The notes under the pieces: model-generated
What the model was told of the DNA's origin: nothing
Database searches by the model: none
What the model saw: the letters and a program-made list of their open reading frames with translations, nothing else
From: Neoroseomonas terrae
Lineage (GTDB): Bacteria; Pseudomonadota; Alphaproteobacteria; Acetobacterales; Acetobacteraceae
Direction: 5' to 3'
Length of the DNA stretch: 64,000 nucleotides
Assembly (NCBI RefSeq): GCF_018129025.1
Contig: NZ_JAAEDI010000012.1
Span: forward strand, 119,543 to 183,542
Position numbers and translations under genes: made by a program
Shown here: positions 41,184-49,785 of the stretch, piece by piece
How positions within the stretch are numbered: the stretch's first letter is position 1
Layout: every line of letters starts with the position of its first letter

Positions 41184-42605
41184 ATGCCGACCAATCGTGA
41201 AAGCCGCGCCGCGGTGCTGGATGTGCCCCTGCGGCTCGACGGGCCGGGCAGCCAGTCGGCCCGCGTCCATGCCGGTCTGCGTGCGGCGATCCTGGAGGGC
41301 AGGCTCGCCGCGGGGTTGCGTCTGCCGTCCAGCCGCGGGCTGGCGGACCAGCTCGGGGTCCGGCGCAACGCGGTCGTCGTCGCCTATGAACAGCTGCTTA
41401 GCGACGGGCTGGCGGAGGCGCGGGTGGGTGACGGCACCTATGTCGCAGCCCAGGTGCCGCGCGGACCGGCGGCGCCGGACCCGGTGCCGGCGCCGCCACC
41501 GCCCTCCGGCCGCGGGCCGTTCGCCGTGGGATGCACGACAGCGGACCCGATCGTGCTGCGCCAGTTGGGCCGCGCGTTGCGAAACCGCGTGGTGCGCGCT
41601 GATCCTGCCGATCTCGGCTACGGCGACCCACGCGGGCATCCGGCGCTACGGCGGGCGATCGCTGCGCATCTGGCCGCGACGCGCGGCTTCGCCTGCGACC
41701 CCAGCCGGATCATCGTGACCAGCGGCACGCAGCAGGGGTTGCGCTTCTGCGCCGAGGTTCTGCTGCACGCCGGCGACGCCGTGTGGATGGAGGATCCCGG
41801 CTACCCGACAGCACGCCGCACGCTGGAAGCCCTCGGTGCGCGACTGGTGCCGGTGCCGGTCGATGCAGCGGGCATCGACGTCGCGGCGGGTCGTGCGAGG
41901 GAGCCGGGCGCACGCCTGGCCTATGTCACGCCGTCCCACCAGTTCCCGACCGGCGTGACGATGTCGATGGCGCGGCGACTCGCCCTGCTCGACTGGGCGC
42001 AGGCGGAAGGCGCCTGGGTCATCGAGGACGACTACGACAGTGAATTCCGCTTCGCCGGCGCGCCGCTGACGGCGCTGGCGGGCATCGATGGACAGGGTCG
42101 CGTGATCTACCTCGGCACCTTCTCCAAGACGCTGTTTCCCGGGCTACGCATCGGCTTCGTCGTGGTGCCGGCCGCGCTGATGGACCGCGTGGTCGCAGCG
42201 CGGGCGGTGCTGGACCGCTTCCCCTCCCCGCTCATCGGCGGGGCGCTCGCCGAGGTGATGGAAAGCGGCGACTTCGCGGCGCATCTGCGCCGGATGCGTA
42301 CACAGTATCGCGCAGCGAGGGACCTCGTCGTGACCACCCTGCTGCGGGAATCGTCCGGGCGGCTCGCTATCACCGTGCCGGACCACGGGCTGCATCTGCT
42401 CGCGACGCTGCCGGAGGGCCTGCGACCAGGGGCAGCGCGGGAAATCCAGGCAGCGGCGAAGGTCGAAGGCTGGCTGCTGTCCGAGACGCGGCTCGTACCG
42501 GACGGGCCGGACGGGTTCGTCATCGGCTATTCGGGCCATGACGACGCCGCGCTGATGACGGCGGCGCGGCGGCTCGGTGCGGCGGTGAAGCGCGCGGTGG
42601 GATAG
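41184..42605 (+). CDS. MocR-type (GntR winged-helix plus aminotransferase) regulator, PdxR-like
   Basis: This 473-residue regulator joins an N-terminal GntR winged helix (ARVHAGLRAAILEGRLAAGLRLPSSRGLADQLGVRRNAVVVAYEQL, about residues 25-70) to a class I aminotransferase-like domain. That domain contains DLGYGDPRGHPALRRAIAAHLAATRG, VIEDDYDSEFRF and the PLP-lysine segment IYLGTFSKTLFPGLRIGFVVVP. MocR proteins bind PLP and usually regulate vitamin B6 or amino-acid genes. Its divergent neighbour is a PdxH-fold flavoprotein, the likely target. Effector and target are inferred from arrangement only. Confidence 0.92.
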   Translation: MPTNRESRAAVLDVPLRLDGPGSQSARVHAGLRAAILEGRLAAGLRLPSSRGLADQLGVRRNAVVVAYEQLLSDGLAEARVGDGTYVAAQVPRGPAAPDPVPAPPPPSGRGPFAVGCTTADPIVLRQLGRALRNRVVRADPADLGYGDPRGHPALRRAIAAHLAATRGFACDPSRIIVTSGTQQGLRFCAEVLLHAGDAVWMEDPGYPTARRTLEALGARLVPVPVDAAGIDVAAGRAREPGARLAYVTPSHQFPTGVTMSMARRLALLDWAQAEGAWVIEDDYDSEFRFAGAPLTALAGIDGQGRVIYLGTFSKTLFPGLRIGFVVVPAALMDRVVAARAVLDRFPSPLIGGALAEVMESGDFAAHLRRMRTQYRAARDLVVTTLLRESSGRLAITVPDHGLHLLATLPEGLRPGAAREIQAAAKVEGWLLSETRLVPDGPDGFVIGYSGHDDAALMTAARRLGAAVKRAVG

Positions 42606-42701
42606 CACCGGCGGCACCCTGCCAGGCAAACCGTAGCCTCGCGGCCGGCATCTCAGGACATCGGGGGCGGTCCCGGCCGTCGACGAACGCGAGCGCCGAT
42701 G

Positions 42702-44177
42702 TCAGGTGAGCCTGGTGAAGTAATCCTCGACGGCCGCGCAGTCCCCGGCGCGGGCGACCAGCCCGACATAGCCGTCCGGCCGCACCAGCCACATCGCACC
42801 GGGCGTGACCGGCGCGCGCGGCGTCGGCTCCAGCAGGGCGGCATGACGCGCGGCAAGGGCATCCGCCTCGGGCGAGGGCGCGGCGAACAGCGCGAAGCGC
42901 GGCGAGTCACCCGCGCCGACCGGCGGTTCCCCGGCACGCGGCGGCATGCGCTCACCCGCCGCCGGCCCACCGCTGTGGCGGCCGCCCGGCGCCGTCAGCG
43001 GGCTGTCGGGATAGGCGATGCTGAGTTCCGTCATCGTCTGCCCCATGGTGCGGCGCACAGCGGGTACATGCAGAACCAGCGAGACGAAGGCGTTCCGCAC
43101 CGCCTGCTTCACATCGCCACGCAGCGTCGCCGCCGCCGTCAGTCGCCCGGCATTGGCGAGCACCATGTCGCCCACGGCGCTGCGCTCCGGGCCGTAACTG
43201 CGCAGCAGCGATTCCGCCGCCCTACCCTGCATCACCAGCGCCAGCTTCCAGGCAAGGTTGAACGCATCCTGCATCCCGGTGTTCATGCCCTGGCCGCCGG
43301 CCGGGCTGTGGATGTGGGCGGCGTCGCCGGTGAGGAAGACGCGCCCCGCGCCGTACGCCTTCACCTTCCGCTCATTGATGCGGAAGCCGGCGAGCCAGAC
43401 CGGATCGGACGCGCGGATGCCGCCGGGGCCGCGGCGATCGAGCAGCGCCTGCACCTCCGCCATCGTCGGATCGTGGCGTGCCGCGGCGTCCGTTGTCTCC
43501 CCGATATCGGCGATGACGCGGTAGCGGCCAGGCGTGATGGGGAACAGCGCCAGCACGCCGTCGGCATGCCAGAAGATGGAGATCTCGTCCTCCGGCCTCG
43601 TCGCGCCGGCGAGGTGCACATCCGCCAATACCCACTGGCTCGGCAGCGTGTCACCCTCGAAGGTCATGCCGAGGCCCTTGCGGACCGTGCTGTGCGCGCC
43701 GTCGCAGCCGATCAGCCAAGGGGTGGTCAGCGTCTCCTCGGCGCCGTCGGGGTGGCGCAGCATTGCCGTGACGGTGGCGCCCTCATCCTTGAAGCTCAGC
43801 AGGTCCACGCTCCGTTCCACCCGGATGCCACGGCCGGCGCAATGCTCCTCCAGCAGGCGTTCGGTGTCGCTCTGCGGGATCATCAATGCGAAGGGATAGG
43901 GCGTTGGCTCGTCGGAGAAGCTCAGATGGCCGATGGTGCGGTCGGCGGTGAGAATGCTGGCCCCCGTCACGCGCCGGCCGGCGTCAAGGAATGCCGGGGT
44001 GCAGTTCAGCCGGTCCATCAGTTCCAGGCTGCGGCTCCAGAGCACGAGCGCCTTGGATTTGTCGGTCCGTTCGGCGGCGCGGTCGACAATGCGCACCGGC
44101 ACGCCGTACCGGGCCAGTTCGGCCGCGAGCGTCAGCCCGACGGGACCGGCGCCGGCGATGAGGACGGGCTGCGACAT
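42702..44177 (-). CDS. FAD-dependent aromatic monooxygenase (PHBH family)
   Basis: This 491-residue flavoprotein belongs to the class A hydroxylase group (MhpA/PheA-like). It has the N-terminal Rossmann motif G9-x-G11-x2-G14 (IAGAGPVGLTLAAELARYG), a DG motif in WLIGCDGAHSTVRKGLG, and a GD motif in RVFLTGDAAHIHSPAGGQGMNTGMQDAFNLAWKLALV. These are the three landmarks of NAD(P)H-dependent aromatic hydroxylases. The C-terminal part (about 400-490) resembles the thioredoxin-like domain of the phenol hydroxylase subgroup in a reduced form. It is divergent from a class V aminotransferase gene, with 226 bases in between. The substrate cannot be told from sequence. Confidence 0.9.
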   Translation of the reverse strand: MSQPVLIAGAGPVGLTLAAELARYGVPVRIVDRAAERTDKSKALVLWSRSLELMDRLNCTPAFLDAGRRVTGASILTADRTIGHLSFSDEPTPYPFALMIPQSDTERLLEEHCAGRGIRVERSVDLLSFKDEGATVTAMLRHPDGAEETLTTPWLIGCDGAHSTVRKGLGMTFEGDTLPSQWVLADVHLAGATRPEDEISIFWHADGVLALFPITPGRYRVIADIGETTDAAARHDPTMAEVQALLDRRGPGGIRASDPVWLAGFRINERKVKAYGAGRVFLTGDAAHIHSPAGGQGMNTGMQDAFNLAWKLALVMQGRAAESLLRSYGPERSAVGDMVLANAGRLTAAATLRGDVKQAVRNAFVSLVLHVPAVRRTMGQTMTELSIAYPDSPLTAPGGRHSGGPAAGERMPPRAGEPPVGAGDSPRFALFAAPSPEADALAARHAALLEPTPRAPVTPGAMWLVRPDGYVGLVARAGDCAAVEDYFTRLT

Positions 44178-44403
44178 GCGGCAGAACTCCTGATGGCGGC
44201 GGCATCATGCCGCGAGCGGACATCGACCGGCCAGCCCGCACAAGCGTCTGCTGTCCATGCAGGTCGTTCGAGCCGTGGCGGGGCGGGCGAGCATTTCCGT
44301 GTTGCGTCCAGGCCAGCCGCAGCGCCATGCGGGCACGCCCGCCAGTTCGCGCCGGCCTCCGAGTCCGGCTAGGCTGCCGCGCAGCGTTCCAAGGACACCA
44401 GCC

Positions 44404-45564
44404 ATGCTCGCATCGCAGCGCCACCTGTTCGACATCCCGCGGGAGGTCGCCTACCTCAACGCTGCCGCCTGGTCGCCGCTGCCGCTGGCGGTGCAGCAGG
44501 CCGGCCAGATGGGCGCCGCGCGCAAGACCCACCCCTGGAATGTCGATGCGGCGCTGCCCGGACAGGTCATCGAGCGCGCCCGCGCCGCCGCGGCGGCCCT
44601 GATCGGCGCGGCCGCGGAGGATGTGGCGGTGATCTCCTCCGTCTCGTATGGCGTGGCCGTGGCCGGCAAGATCTTCGCCCCACCGGCCGGGTCCCGCGTG
44701 CTGGTCTTCGAGGATGACCATTCCTCGCCTGTTCTCGAATGGCTGCATCGCGCCCCGGCGCAGGGCTTCACCGTCGAGACCGTGAAGCGCCCCGCCGACG
44801 GGGACTGGACCGCGGCCGTGGAGGAGGCGGTCGCGAAGCCCGGCGCACCGATCGCCATCGCGTCGATCTCGAACCTGCATTGGGCCGATGGCGCGGTGCT
44901 CGACATGGACCGCATCGCCGCGGCTCTGAAGGCGAAGGGCGCCGCGCTGCTGATCGACGCGACGCATGGCGCGGGGATGATGGACCTCGACGTCGCACGC
45001 ATCGACCCCGACTTCCTGATCTTCCCGACCTACAAATGGGTGCTCGGTCCGTATGGCCGCGCCTTCATCTATATTGCGAAGCGCCATCAGAACGGGGTGC
45101 CGCTCGAGCAGACCGGCTTCGGCCGCAAGGGCGTGCTGAACGACCGCGTGCCGTACCTGTCCGACCTGTCCTATGCACCCACCGCGCGCCGCTTCGACAT
45201 GGGCGAGCGCGACCATTTCGTCGGGCTGGAAATGGCCGCTGTCGGAATGGAGTTGATGGCGTCCTGGGGACACGCCGCGATCGGGCAGCGCTGCGCGATG
45301 CTGACGGCGCGGCTGGAGGAAGGCCTGGCGTCGGCCGGCGCGGTTCTGCCGAAGCGCAGCCTGCGCGCGCCGCATATCGTGACCGTGTCCTTCCCCGCCG
45401 GCATGCCCGCAGGCTTCATCGACGCGCTTGCTGCGGAGAAGGCCTTCGCGGCGCCGCGCCTCGGCATGCTGCGGATCAGCCCGCACGTGTACAACGACGA
45501 GGAGGATGTGGACCGCTTCGTCGCGGCCTATGCGCGCTGCATGACGTCGCGCGCGGCGGCCTGA
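44404..45564 (+). CDS. Class V aminotransferase-fold PLP enzyme
   Basis: This 386-residue PLP protein is in the NifS/isopenicillin-N-epimerase class. It has AYLNAAAWSPLPLAV at the N-terminus, the PLP aspartate in LLIDATHGAGMMDLD (D185), and the likely Schiff-base K211 in FPTYKWVLGPYGRAFIYI. It lacks the Cys of cysteine desulphurases in the usual loop, so it is more probably a transaminase, kynureninase-like hydrolase or epimerase than a desulphurase. The upstream FAD monooxygenase is divergent. A kynurenine-like or amino-acid pathway is possible but not demonstrable. Confidence 0.83.
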   Translation: MLASQRHLFDIPREVAYLNAAAWSPLPLAVQQAGQMGAARKTHPWNVDAALPGQVIERARAAAAALIGAAAEDVAVISSVSYGVAVAGKIFAPPAGSRVLVFEDDHSSPVLEWLHRAPAQGFTVETVKRPADGDWTAAVEEAVAKPGAPIAIASISNLHWADGAVLDMDRIAAALKAKGAALLIDATHGAGMMDLDVARIDPDFLIFPTYKWVLGPYGRAFIYIAKRHQNGVPLEQTGFGRKGVLNDRVPYLSDLSYAPTARRFDMGERDHFVGLEMAAVGMELMASWGHAAIGQRCAMLTARLEEGLASAGAVLPKRSLRAPHIVTVSFPAGMPAGFIDALAAEKAFAAPRLGMLRISPHVYNDEEDVDRFVAAYARCMTSRAAA

Positions 45565-45594
45565 CAAGGTGATTTATCTGGCCGGGTAGGAGTT

Positions 45595-45651
45595 GGAGGG
45601 GCTTTGCCCCTCCAAACCACCCCACCAAAGGCCGAAGGGCCTTTGGAAACC
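45595..45651. repeat. Double-hairpin repeat, copy 3
   Basis: Hairpin GGAGGGGC-TTT-GCCCCTCC (45595-45613) and hairpin CCAAAGGCC-GAAG-GGCCTTTGG (45625-45646) are followed by AAACC. The order, spacing and second hairpin are the same as copy 1. It lies 30 bases after the class V aminotransferase stop in a convergent gap. Confidence 0.85.
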
Positions 45652-45719
45652 TCAACCTGGTGCCGTGCCCGGCAGACGCCGGCATTTACCGTTCCGGGCT
45701 GGCGCCAAAAATCTGCGGT

Positions 45720-45776
45720 CCAGGTGCTCCAAGCACCTGGCGGGGTGAGGTTTGGAGAGGGGCAACGCCCCTCTCC
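45720..45776. repeat. Double-hairpin repeat, copy 4 (inverted, variant)
   Basis: Stem CCAGGTGCT-CCA-AGCACCTGG (45720-45740 less one base of loop) is followed by CGGGGTGAGG and GGAGAGGGGC-AAC-GCCCCTCTCC (45754-45776). The orientation is opposite to copy 3. Hairpin B has a different sequence but an intact stem, so pairing is conserved rather than sequence. Confidence 0.8.
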
Positions 45777-45785
45777 AACGCGCCC

Positions 45786-46316
45786 TCACCGGCCGAAGGT
45801 CAGCGACCGCGTCGGCACCAGCTTGTTACCGTTCGCTGCGTCCACGACGCGCAGGCGCCCGTGCAGGAAGGCATCCATGACCGCCGACTGCAGGTCGCTG
45901 TCGGAAGCCGCCTTGAGGCGCACGCCGATCTCAAGGCCGACCGCGTTGTTGAACAGGTCCATCTGCGACGCGGGCGAGCCGAACTCACCGTTCATCTCGT
46001 GCGCCACCAGGACCTCAAGCGCGTCGGTATAGCCGAGGTCGCGTGCCAGCATTGCGGAGAGGTAGCAGTGCCGTAGCGCATCCCCCGGGCCGGCGTTTCG
46101 GGAATTGAACGCAACCTGTCCCGCCGTGTCCGGATCCATCTCCCCCGTGAAGGCGAACGAGACGTTGTAGGACCAGCGCAGGGCCTCCTTCCGCGCGTCG
46201 AGCAGCTTCGGCAGCGACGTTGCCTTGCTGACCAGCGTGACTGCCTCGATGAGGTTGCTGCCCTGCGAACGGAGGGCGCTATCGGCGGCCGCCATGAGAT
46301 CGTCCATGAATGACAT
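45786..46316 (-). CDS. DUF6973-like protein
   Basis: The 176-residue protein has no signal peptide. Its centre (residues about 70-130) shows FNSRNAGPGDALRHCYLSAMLARDLGYTDALEVLVAHEMNGEFGSPASQMDLFNNAVGLEIG. The pattern G-D-A-x-R-H, a helix ending in HE, then M-D-L-x-N-N-x-V-G resembles DUF6973-type domains seen in wall-associated and secreted-toxin-like proteins of other bacteria. His, Glu, Asp and Asn are well placed to form a small catalytic or metal site, but no activity is known to me. It is a single gene, convergent with the aminotransferase gene. Confidence 0.62.
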   Translation of the reverse strand: MSFMDDLMAAADSALRSQGSNLIEAVTLVSKATSLPKLLDARKEALRWSYNVSFAFTGEMDPDTAGQVAFNSRNAGPGDALRHCYLSAMLARDLGYTDALEVLVAHEMNGEFGSPASQMDLFNNAVGLEIGVRLKAASDSDLQSAVMDAFLHGRLRVVDAANGNKLVPTRSLTFGR

Positions 46317-46441
46317 CGGAAGAGGGCTCCATCAGGAAACTGATGGCGCCGCTTTACGGCCTTGCATTCGTTTTGGGGAGGAAGTGATTCAGTCTCGCCC
46401 GCCGACGAGCGATCTGGGTCACAGCCGCCGGCCGCCCTGGG

Positions 46442-48019
46442 TCAGGCCTTCCGGATGTTGTGGAACAGGGGGAAGCCGTTGAGCATGTCCGTGATCGTCC
46501 GCCGGAAGGCGAAGGGCTGCATCCATGCCCCCGTCGGGATGTAGGGCACGTCCTGCCAGGCCTGCAGTTGGATGTCGCGGGAGATGCGCTGCTGGTCGGG
46601 CAGCGTCTCGGCGGACAGGAACTCGTCGCGCAGCGCCTCGATGCGTTCGGAGGTCGGCCAGCCGAAGGGGCCGCTACGACCGAGCCCCCGCACGTAGGAT
46701 TGCGTCGCCGGCGAGGTCGCGATGATGCCGGGGATGTAGTTGCACCACACCGACCAGCCGCCTCGGTCGAGCCCCTCGCGGTTGTTCAGCCGCGGTAGCA
46801 CCGTGCCCCAGTCGAGCGCCTGGTAGTCGAGGTTGATGCCGACCTTGCGGAACATGTCGGCCGCAAGCTGGCTCATCGCGTTCAGGGAGGGCAGGTCGGT
46901 CGGCACGACGAAGACCACGCGCTCGCCTTTGTAGCCCGCGGCGTCGAGGTCGCGCTTCACCGTGTCGAAGGAACGTGGGCCCGTCATCACCTCGAGCCCC
47001 GCTTCCGTCGCGACCGGGCTGCCGGGCAGGAAGAAGCCGCAGCGGTCGTTCCACAGCGAGCGTTCCTCGCCCATCACCGCCTGCATGTATTCGGTCTGGT
47101 TGACGCCGGCGAGGAAGGCGCGGCGGATCGCCGGATTGTCGAAGGGCGGGACCAGGTGATTGAAGCGGATCATGCCCATGAGGCCGCCGCGCTCCTTCGC
47201 CTCCACGCGGATGTCGCGATGCCGGCGCAGCAGCGGCAGCAGATCGGGCTGCGGCTGTTCCCACCAGTCGACCTCGCCGACCTGCAATGCCGCGGCGGCG
47301 GTCGCGGCGTCCGGGATCGTCACCCATTCCACGCGGTCGATATGGACGACCTTCGGGCCGGCGGCGAAGGACGGCGTGCCGGAGGAACGCGGGACGTAGC
47401 CGTCAAACTTCTCATAGACGTTGCGCGAACCGGCGACGCGTTCCCCGGCGATGTAGCGGAAGGGGCCGCTGCCGACCATTTCCGCGACCTGCACATTGAA
47501 CGGCGTGCGCGCGAGGCGTTCCGGCATGACGGGGCAGAAGGCGGAGGGCTTGGCCAGCGCCGCCGGCAGCAGCGGAAAGGGCCGCTTCAGCCGGAATTGG
47601 ATGACCTTGTCGGACGGCGCGGAAAGCTCGTCCGTCGTCGCGCGCAGCGTTTGGCCGAAGGCGTCCGTCTGGGTCCAGCGGTCAATGCTCGCCACCGCAT
47701 CGCGGGCAAGGACGGGCGTGCCGTCATGGAAGCGCAGCCCGTCGCGCAGCGTCAGCTTCCAGGTCTTGCCGTCATCCTCGATGACATGGCCTTCGACCAT
47801 CTGCGGATGCGGCATGAAATTGTCGTCGAGACCGTAGAGCTGGTCGAACACCAGGAAGCCGTGGTTGCGCGTGACGAGGCCGGTGGTGAAGACCGGATCG
47901 AGCAGCGCGAGATCCGACTGCGGGACGAAGCGCACCACCTTGCGCTGCTGCGCGCCCGCCGGGGCGGAGAGTGCGCCGCCGGCGGCCGCGGTGGTGGCAA
48001 AGAAGTCTCGACGCTTCAT
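46442..48019 (-). CDS. ABC transporter substrate-binding protein, peptide/opine type (SBP family 5)
   Basis: This 525-residue periplasmic binding protein has a twin-arginine-like leader (MKRRDFFATTAAAGGALSAPAGAQ) and family-5 features. The early part has VVRFVPQSDLALLDPVFTTGLVTRNHGFLVFDQLYGLDD, then WKLTLRDGLRFHDGTPVLARDAVASIDRW, the classic signature. The C-terminus has AWQDVPYIPTGAWMQPFAFRRTITDMLNGFPLFHNIRKA. Permease and ATPase genes are not nearby. It follows an amidase gene by 32 bases on the same strand, so the amidase and the binding protein are probably co-transcribed and handle the same amide or peptide. Confidence 0.92.
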   Translation of the reverse strand: MKRRDFFATTAAAGGALSAPAGAQQRKVVRFVPQSDLALLDPVFTTGLVTRNHGFLVFDQLYGLDDNFMPHPQMVEGHVIEDDGKTWKLTLRDGLRFHDGTPVLARDAVASIDRWTQTDAFGQTLRATTDELSAPSDKVIQFRLKRPFPLLPAALAKPSAFCPVMPERLARTPFNVQVAEMVGSGPFRYIAGERVAGSRNVYEKFDGYVPRSSGTPSFAAGPKVVHIDRVEWVTIPDAATAAAALQVGEVDWWEQPQPDLLPLLRRHRDIRVEAKERGGLMGMIRFNHLVPPFDNPAIRRAFLAGVNQTEYMQAVMGEERSLWNDRCGFFLPGSPVATEAGLEVMTGPRSFDTVKRDLDAAGYKGERVVFVVPTDLPSLNAMSQLAADMFRKVGINLDYQALDWGTVLPRLNNREGLDRGGWSVWCNYIPGIIATSPATQSYVRGLGRSGPFGWPTSERIEALRDEFLSAETLPDQQRISRDIQLQAWQDVPYIPTGAWMQPFAFRRTITDMLNGFPLFHNIRKA

Positions 48020-48051
48020 GGCACGCACTCTCCAATGATGGTGGGTGAGGT

Positions 48052-49470
48052 CTATTGCGCGAGGGGTGGTCTCTTTTCGGCCCAGGGGCGGGCTTCCTCG
48101 AAGGCGGCGCTCGCCTGCAGCACGCCGAGATCGTCGAACCGGCGGCCGACGATCTGCAGCCCGACCGGCAGGCCTTCCGGCGTGAAGCCGCAGGGGATGC
48201 TCGCCGCCGGACTGCCCGACCAGTTGAAGGGGTAGGAGAATTCGGCCCACATCAGCCAATCCCATTCATGCTGCGGCCAATGCGCCGGTTGCAGCCTGTC
48301 CGCCGGGAAGGCTGCCACGCTCACGGCCGGGGAGAGAAGGAAATCGTAGCCTTCCATGAAGTCGTGGATCTGCTGGATGTAGTCGAAGCGGCGCAGGCGC
48401 ATCTGCATGAACTGCGGCGTGGTGAAGCTTGCCGCGTGCTTGATCATGGCGACGAAGCCGGGGTCCATCCGGCTTTCGAATTCCGGCAGGGCGGAGATGC
48501 GGCCGGAGAAGGTGGCGGGCCAGAAGAAGCGCACCAGCTCGGGGCCGAGCTTGCCCCAGGCGGGTGTGACTTCCTCGATCTCTGCCCCCATCGCTTCGAA
48601 GGCCTTTACCGCCTGCTCGACAACGGCGGCAATCTCGGGATCGACGCGCGCATGGCCGAGGTCGCGCGTATAGGCGATGCGCTTGCCCTTCATCGACACG
48701 GCCTTGAGCTGCGACGCGTAGTCCTGCGGGGGCGCCTCCAGCGAGGTGAAGTCCCATGGATGCGGCCCGGCCATCGCCTGGGTCATGATGGCCGCGTCCT
48801 CGACGCTGCGCGTCAGCGGGCCGATATGTGTGGCGAGGTCATTGTTCGACATCGGCCAGTTCGGCACGCGGCCATGCGTCGGCTTCAGCCCATAGACGCC
48901 GGAGAAATGCGCCGGCATGCGGATGGAGCCCGCGCCATCGCCACCCTGGTGCAGCGGGCCGTAGCCGCAGGCGGCGGCGACACCGGCACCGGAGGAGGAG
49001 GCGCCGGCATTAAGCCCCTTGGCCCAGGGGTTATGCGTGATGCCGGAGATATGCGCCTGGCTGACGCCCTTCCAGCCCCATTCGCCGGCCGAGGCAGTCT
49101 TGCCGATCATCATGCCGCCGGCCCCCAGCAGGCGGCTGACGCAGGGCGTGTCGACATCGGGGATTGTGCCCTGGAGGATGGCGGTGCCGAAGTCGGTCTG
49201 TACGCCCTTGGTGTGCTGAAGATCCTTGATGGTGACGGGGATGCCTTCCAGCAGGCGCGGCGGTTCGCGCTGCATGAAGGCATGCTCTGACCGCCGCGCG
49301 GCGTCCATCCCCTGGTCGGGCGTCGTGCGCATCATGGCGTTGACCGTGGGGTCGATGCGCTCGATGCGGGCGAAGACGGCCTTGGCCACCTCGACCGGCG
49401 AAAGCTTGCGCGCGCGGTACAGCGCGTGGAGTTCCCTGACGCCGAGATAGCCGATCCCGTCGATGTCCAT
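48052..49470 (-). CDS. Amidase (amidase signature family)
   Basis: This hydrolase uses the Ser-cisSer-Lys triad. In the 472-residue protein the triad is K82 in GIPVTIKDLQHTKG, the cis-Ser in NAGASSSGAG (S158-S160), and the nucleophile S182 in QGGDGAGSIRMPAHFSGVYGLKP. All blocks are intact, so it should be active. It is not a GatA, which would be flanked by gatB/gatC. Co-transcription with the downstream family-5 binding protein suggests uptake and hydrolysis of an amide. The gap upstream (315 bases) contains the glnA terminator. Confidence 0.93.
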   Translation of the reverse strand: MDIDGIGYLGVRELHALYRARKLSPVEVAKAVFARIERIDPTVNAMMRTTPDQGMDAARRSEHAFMQREPPRLLEGIPVTIKDLQHTKGVQTDFGTAILQGTIPDVDTPCVSRLLGAGGMMIGKTASAGEWGWKGVSQAHISGITHNPWAKGLNAGASSSGAGVAAACGYGPLHQGGDGAGSIRMPAHFSGVYGLKPTHGRVPNWPMSNNDLATHIGPLTRSVEDAAIMTQAMAGPHPWDFTSLEAPPQDYASQLKAVSMKGKRIAYTRDLGHARVDPEIAAVVEQAVKAFEAMGAEIEEVTPAWGKLGPELVRFFWPATFSGRISALPEFESRMDPGFVAMIKHAASFTTPQFMQMRLRRFDYIQQIHDFMEGYDFLLSPAVSVAAFPADRLQPAHWPQHEWDWLMWAEFSYPFNWSGSPAASIPCGFTPEGLPVGLQIVGRRFDDLGVLQASAAFEEARPWAEKRPPLAQ

Positions 49471-49570
49471 GTCTGCTCCCTTCCGTTCCCGACACGTATC
49501 TCACGGCGGTTTCATGGAGCGGGCAAGCGCGGGCGTCGGCACTGCACGCCGGCTTGATCGCACGCGCATG

Positions 49571-49599
49571 AAAAAGGGCCCCGCGCAACGCGCGGAGCC
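49571..49599 (-). terminator. Rho-independent terminator of glnB-glnA
   Basis: On the reverse strand a 10-bp stem GGCTCCGCGC / GCGCGGGGCC (one G-T pair) with a GTT loop is followed by CTTTTTC. It lies about 190 bases after the glnA stop. A weaker stem GTCGC-GTA-GCGAC stands right at the glnA stop. The rest of the 315-base gap holds no gene that I can see. Confidence 0.85.
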
Positions 49600-49785
49600 C
49601 CCCTCATCCAATGCAGACCCGGATCGCGGCGCCGCCACGATCCGCGAGCGCGAAGCGCGACCGCGCCCAGACCGCCCTTCGTGCTCCGCGCTTCAGTGCA
49701 AAACGCGAAGCCAAGCGGCCCGGATGGGCCGCGCCCGGCGTCTGAGGGTCACACAAAGACCAGCTTGATCGTCGCTACGCGACCA

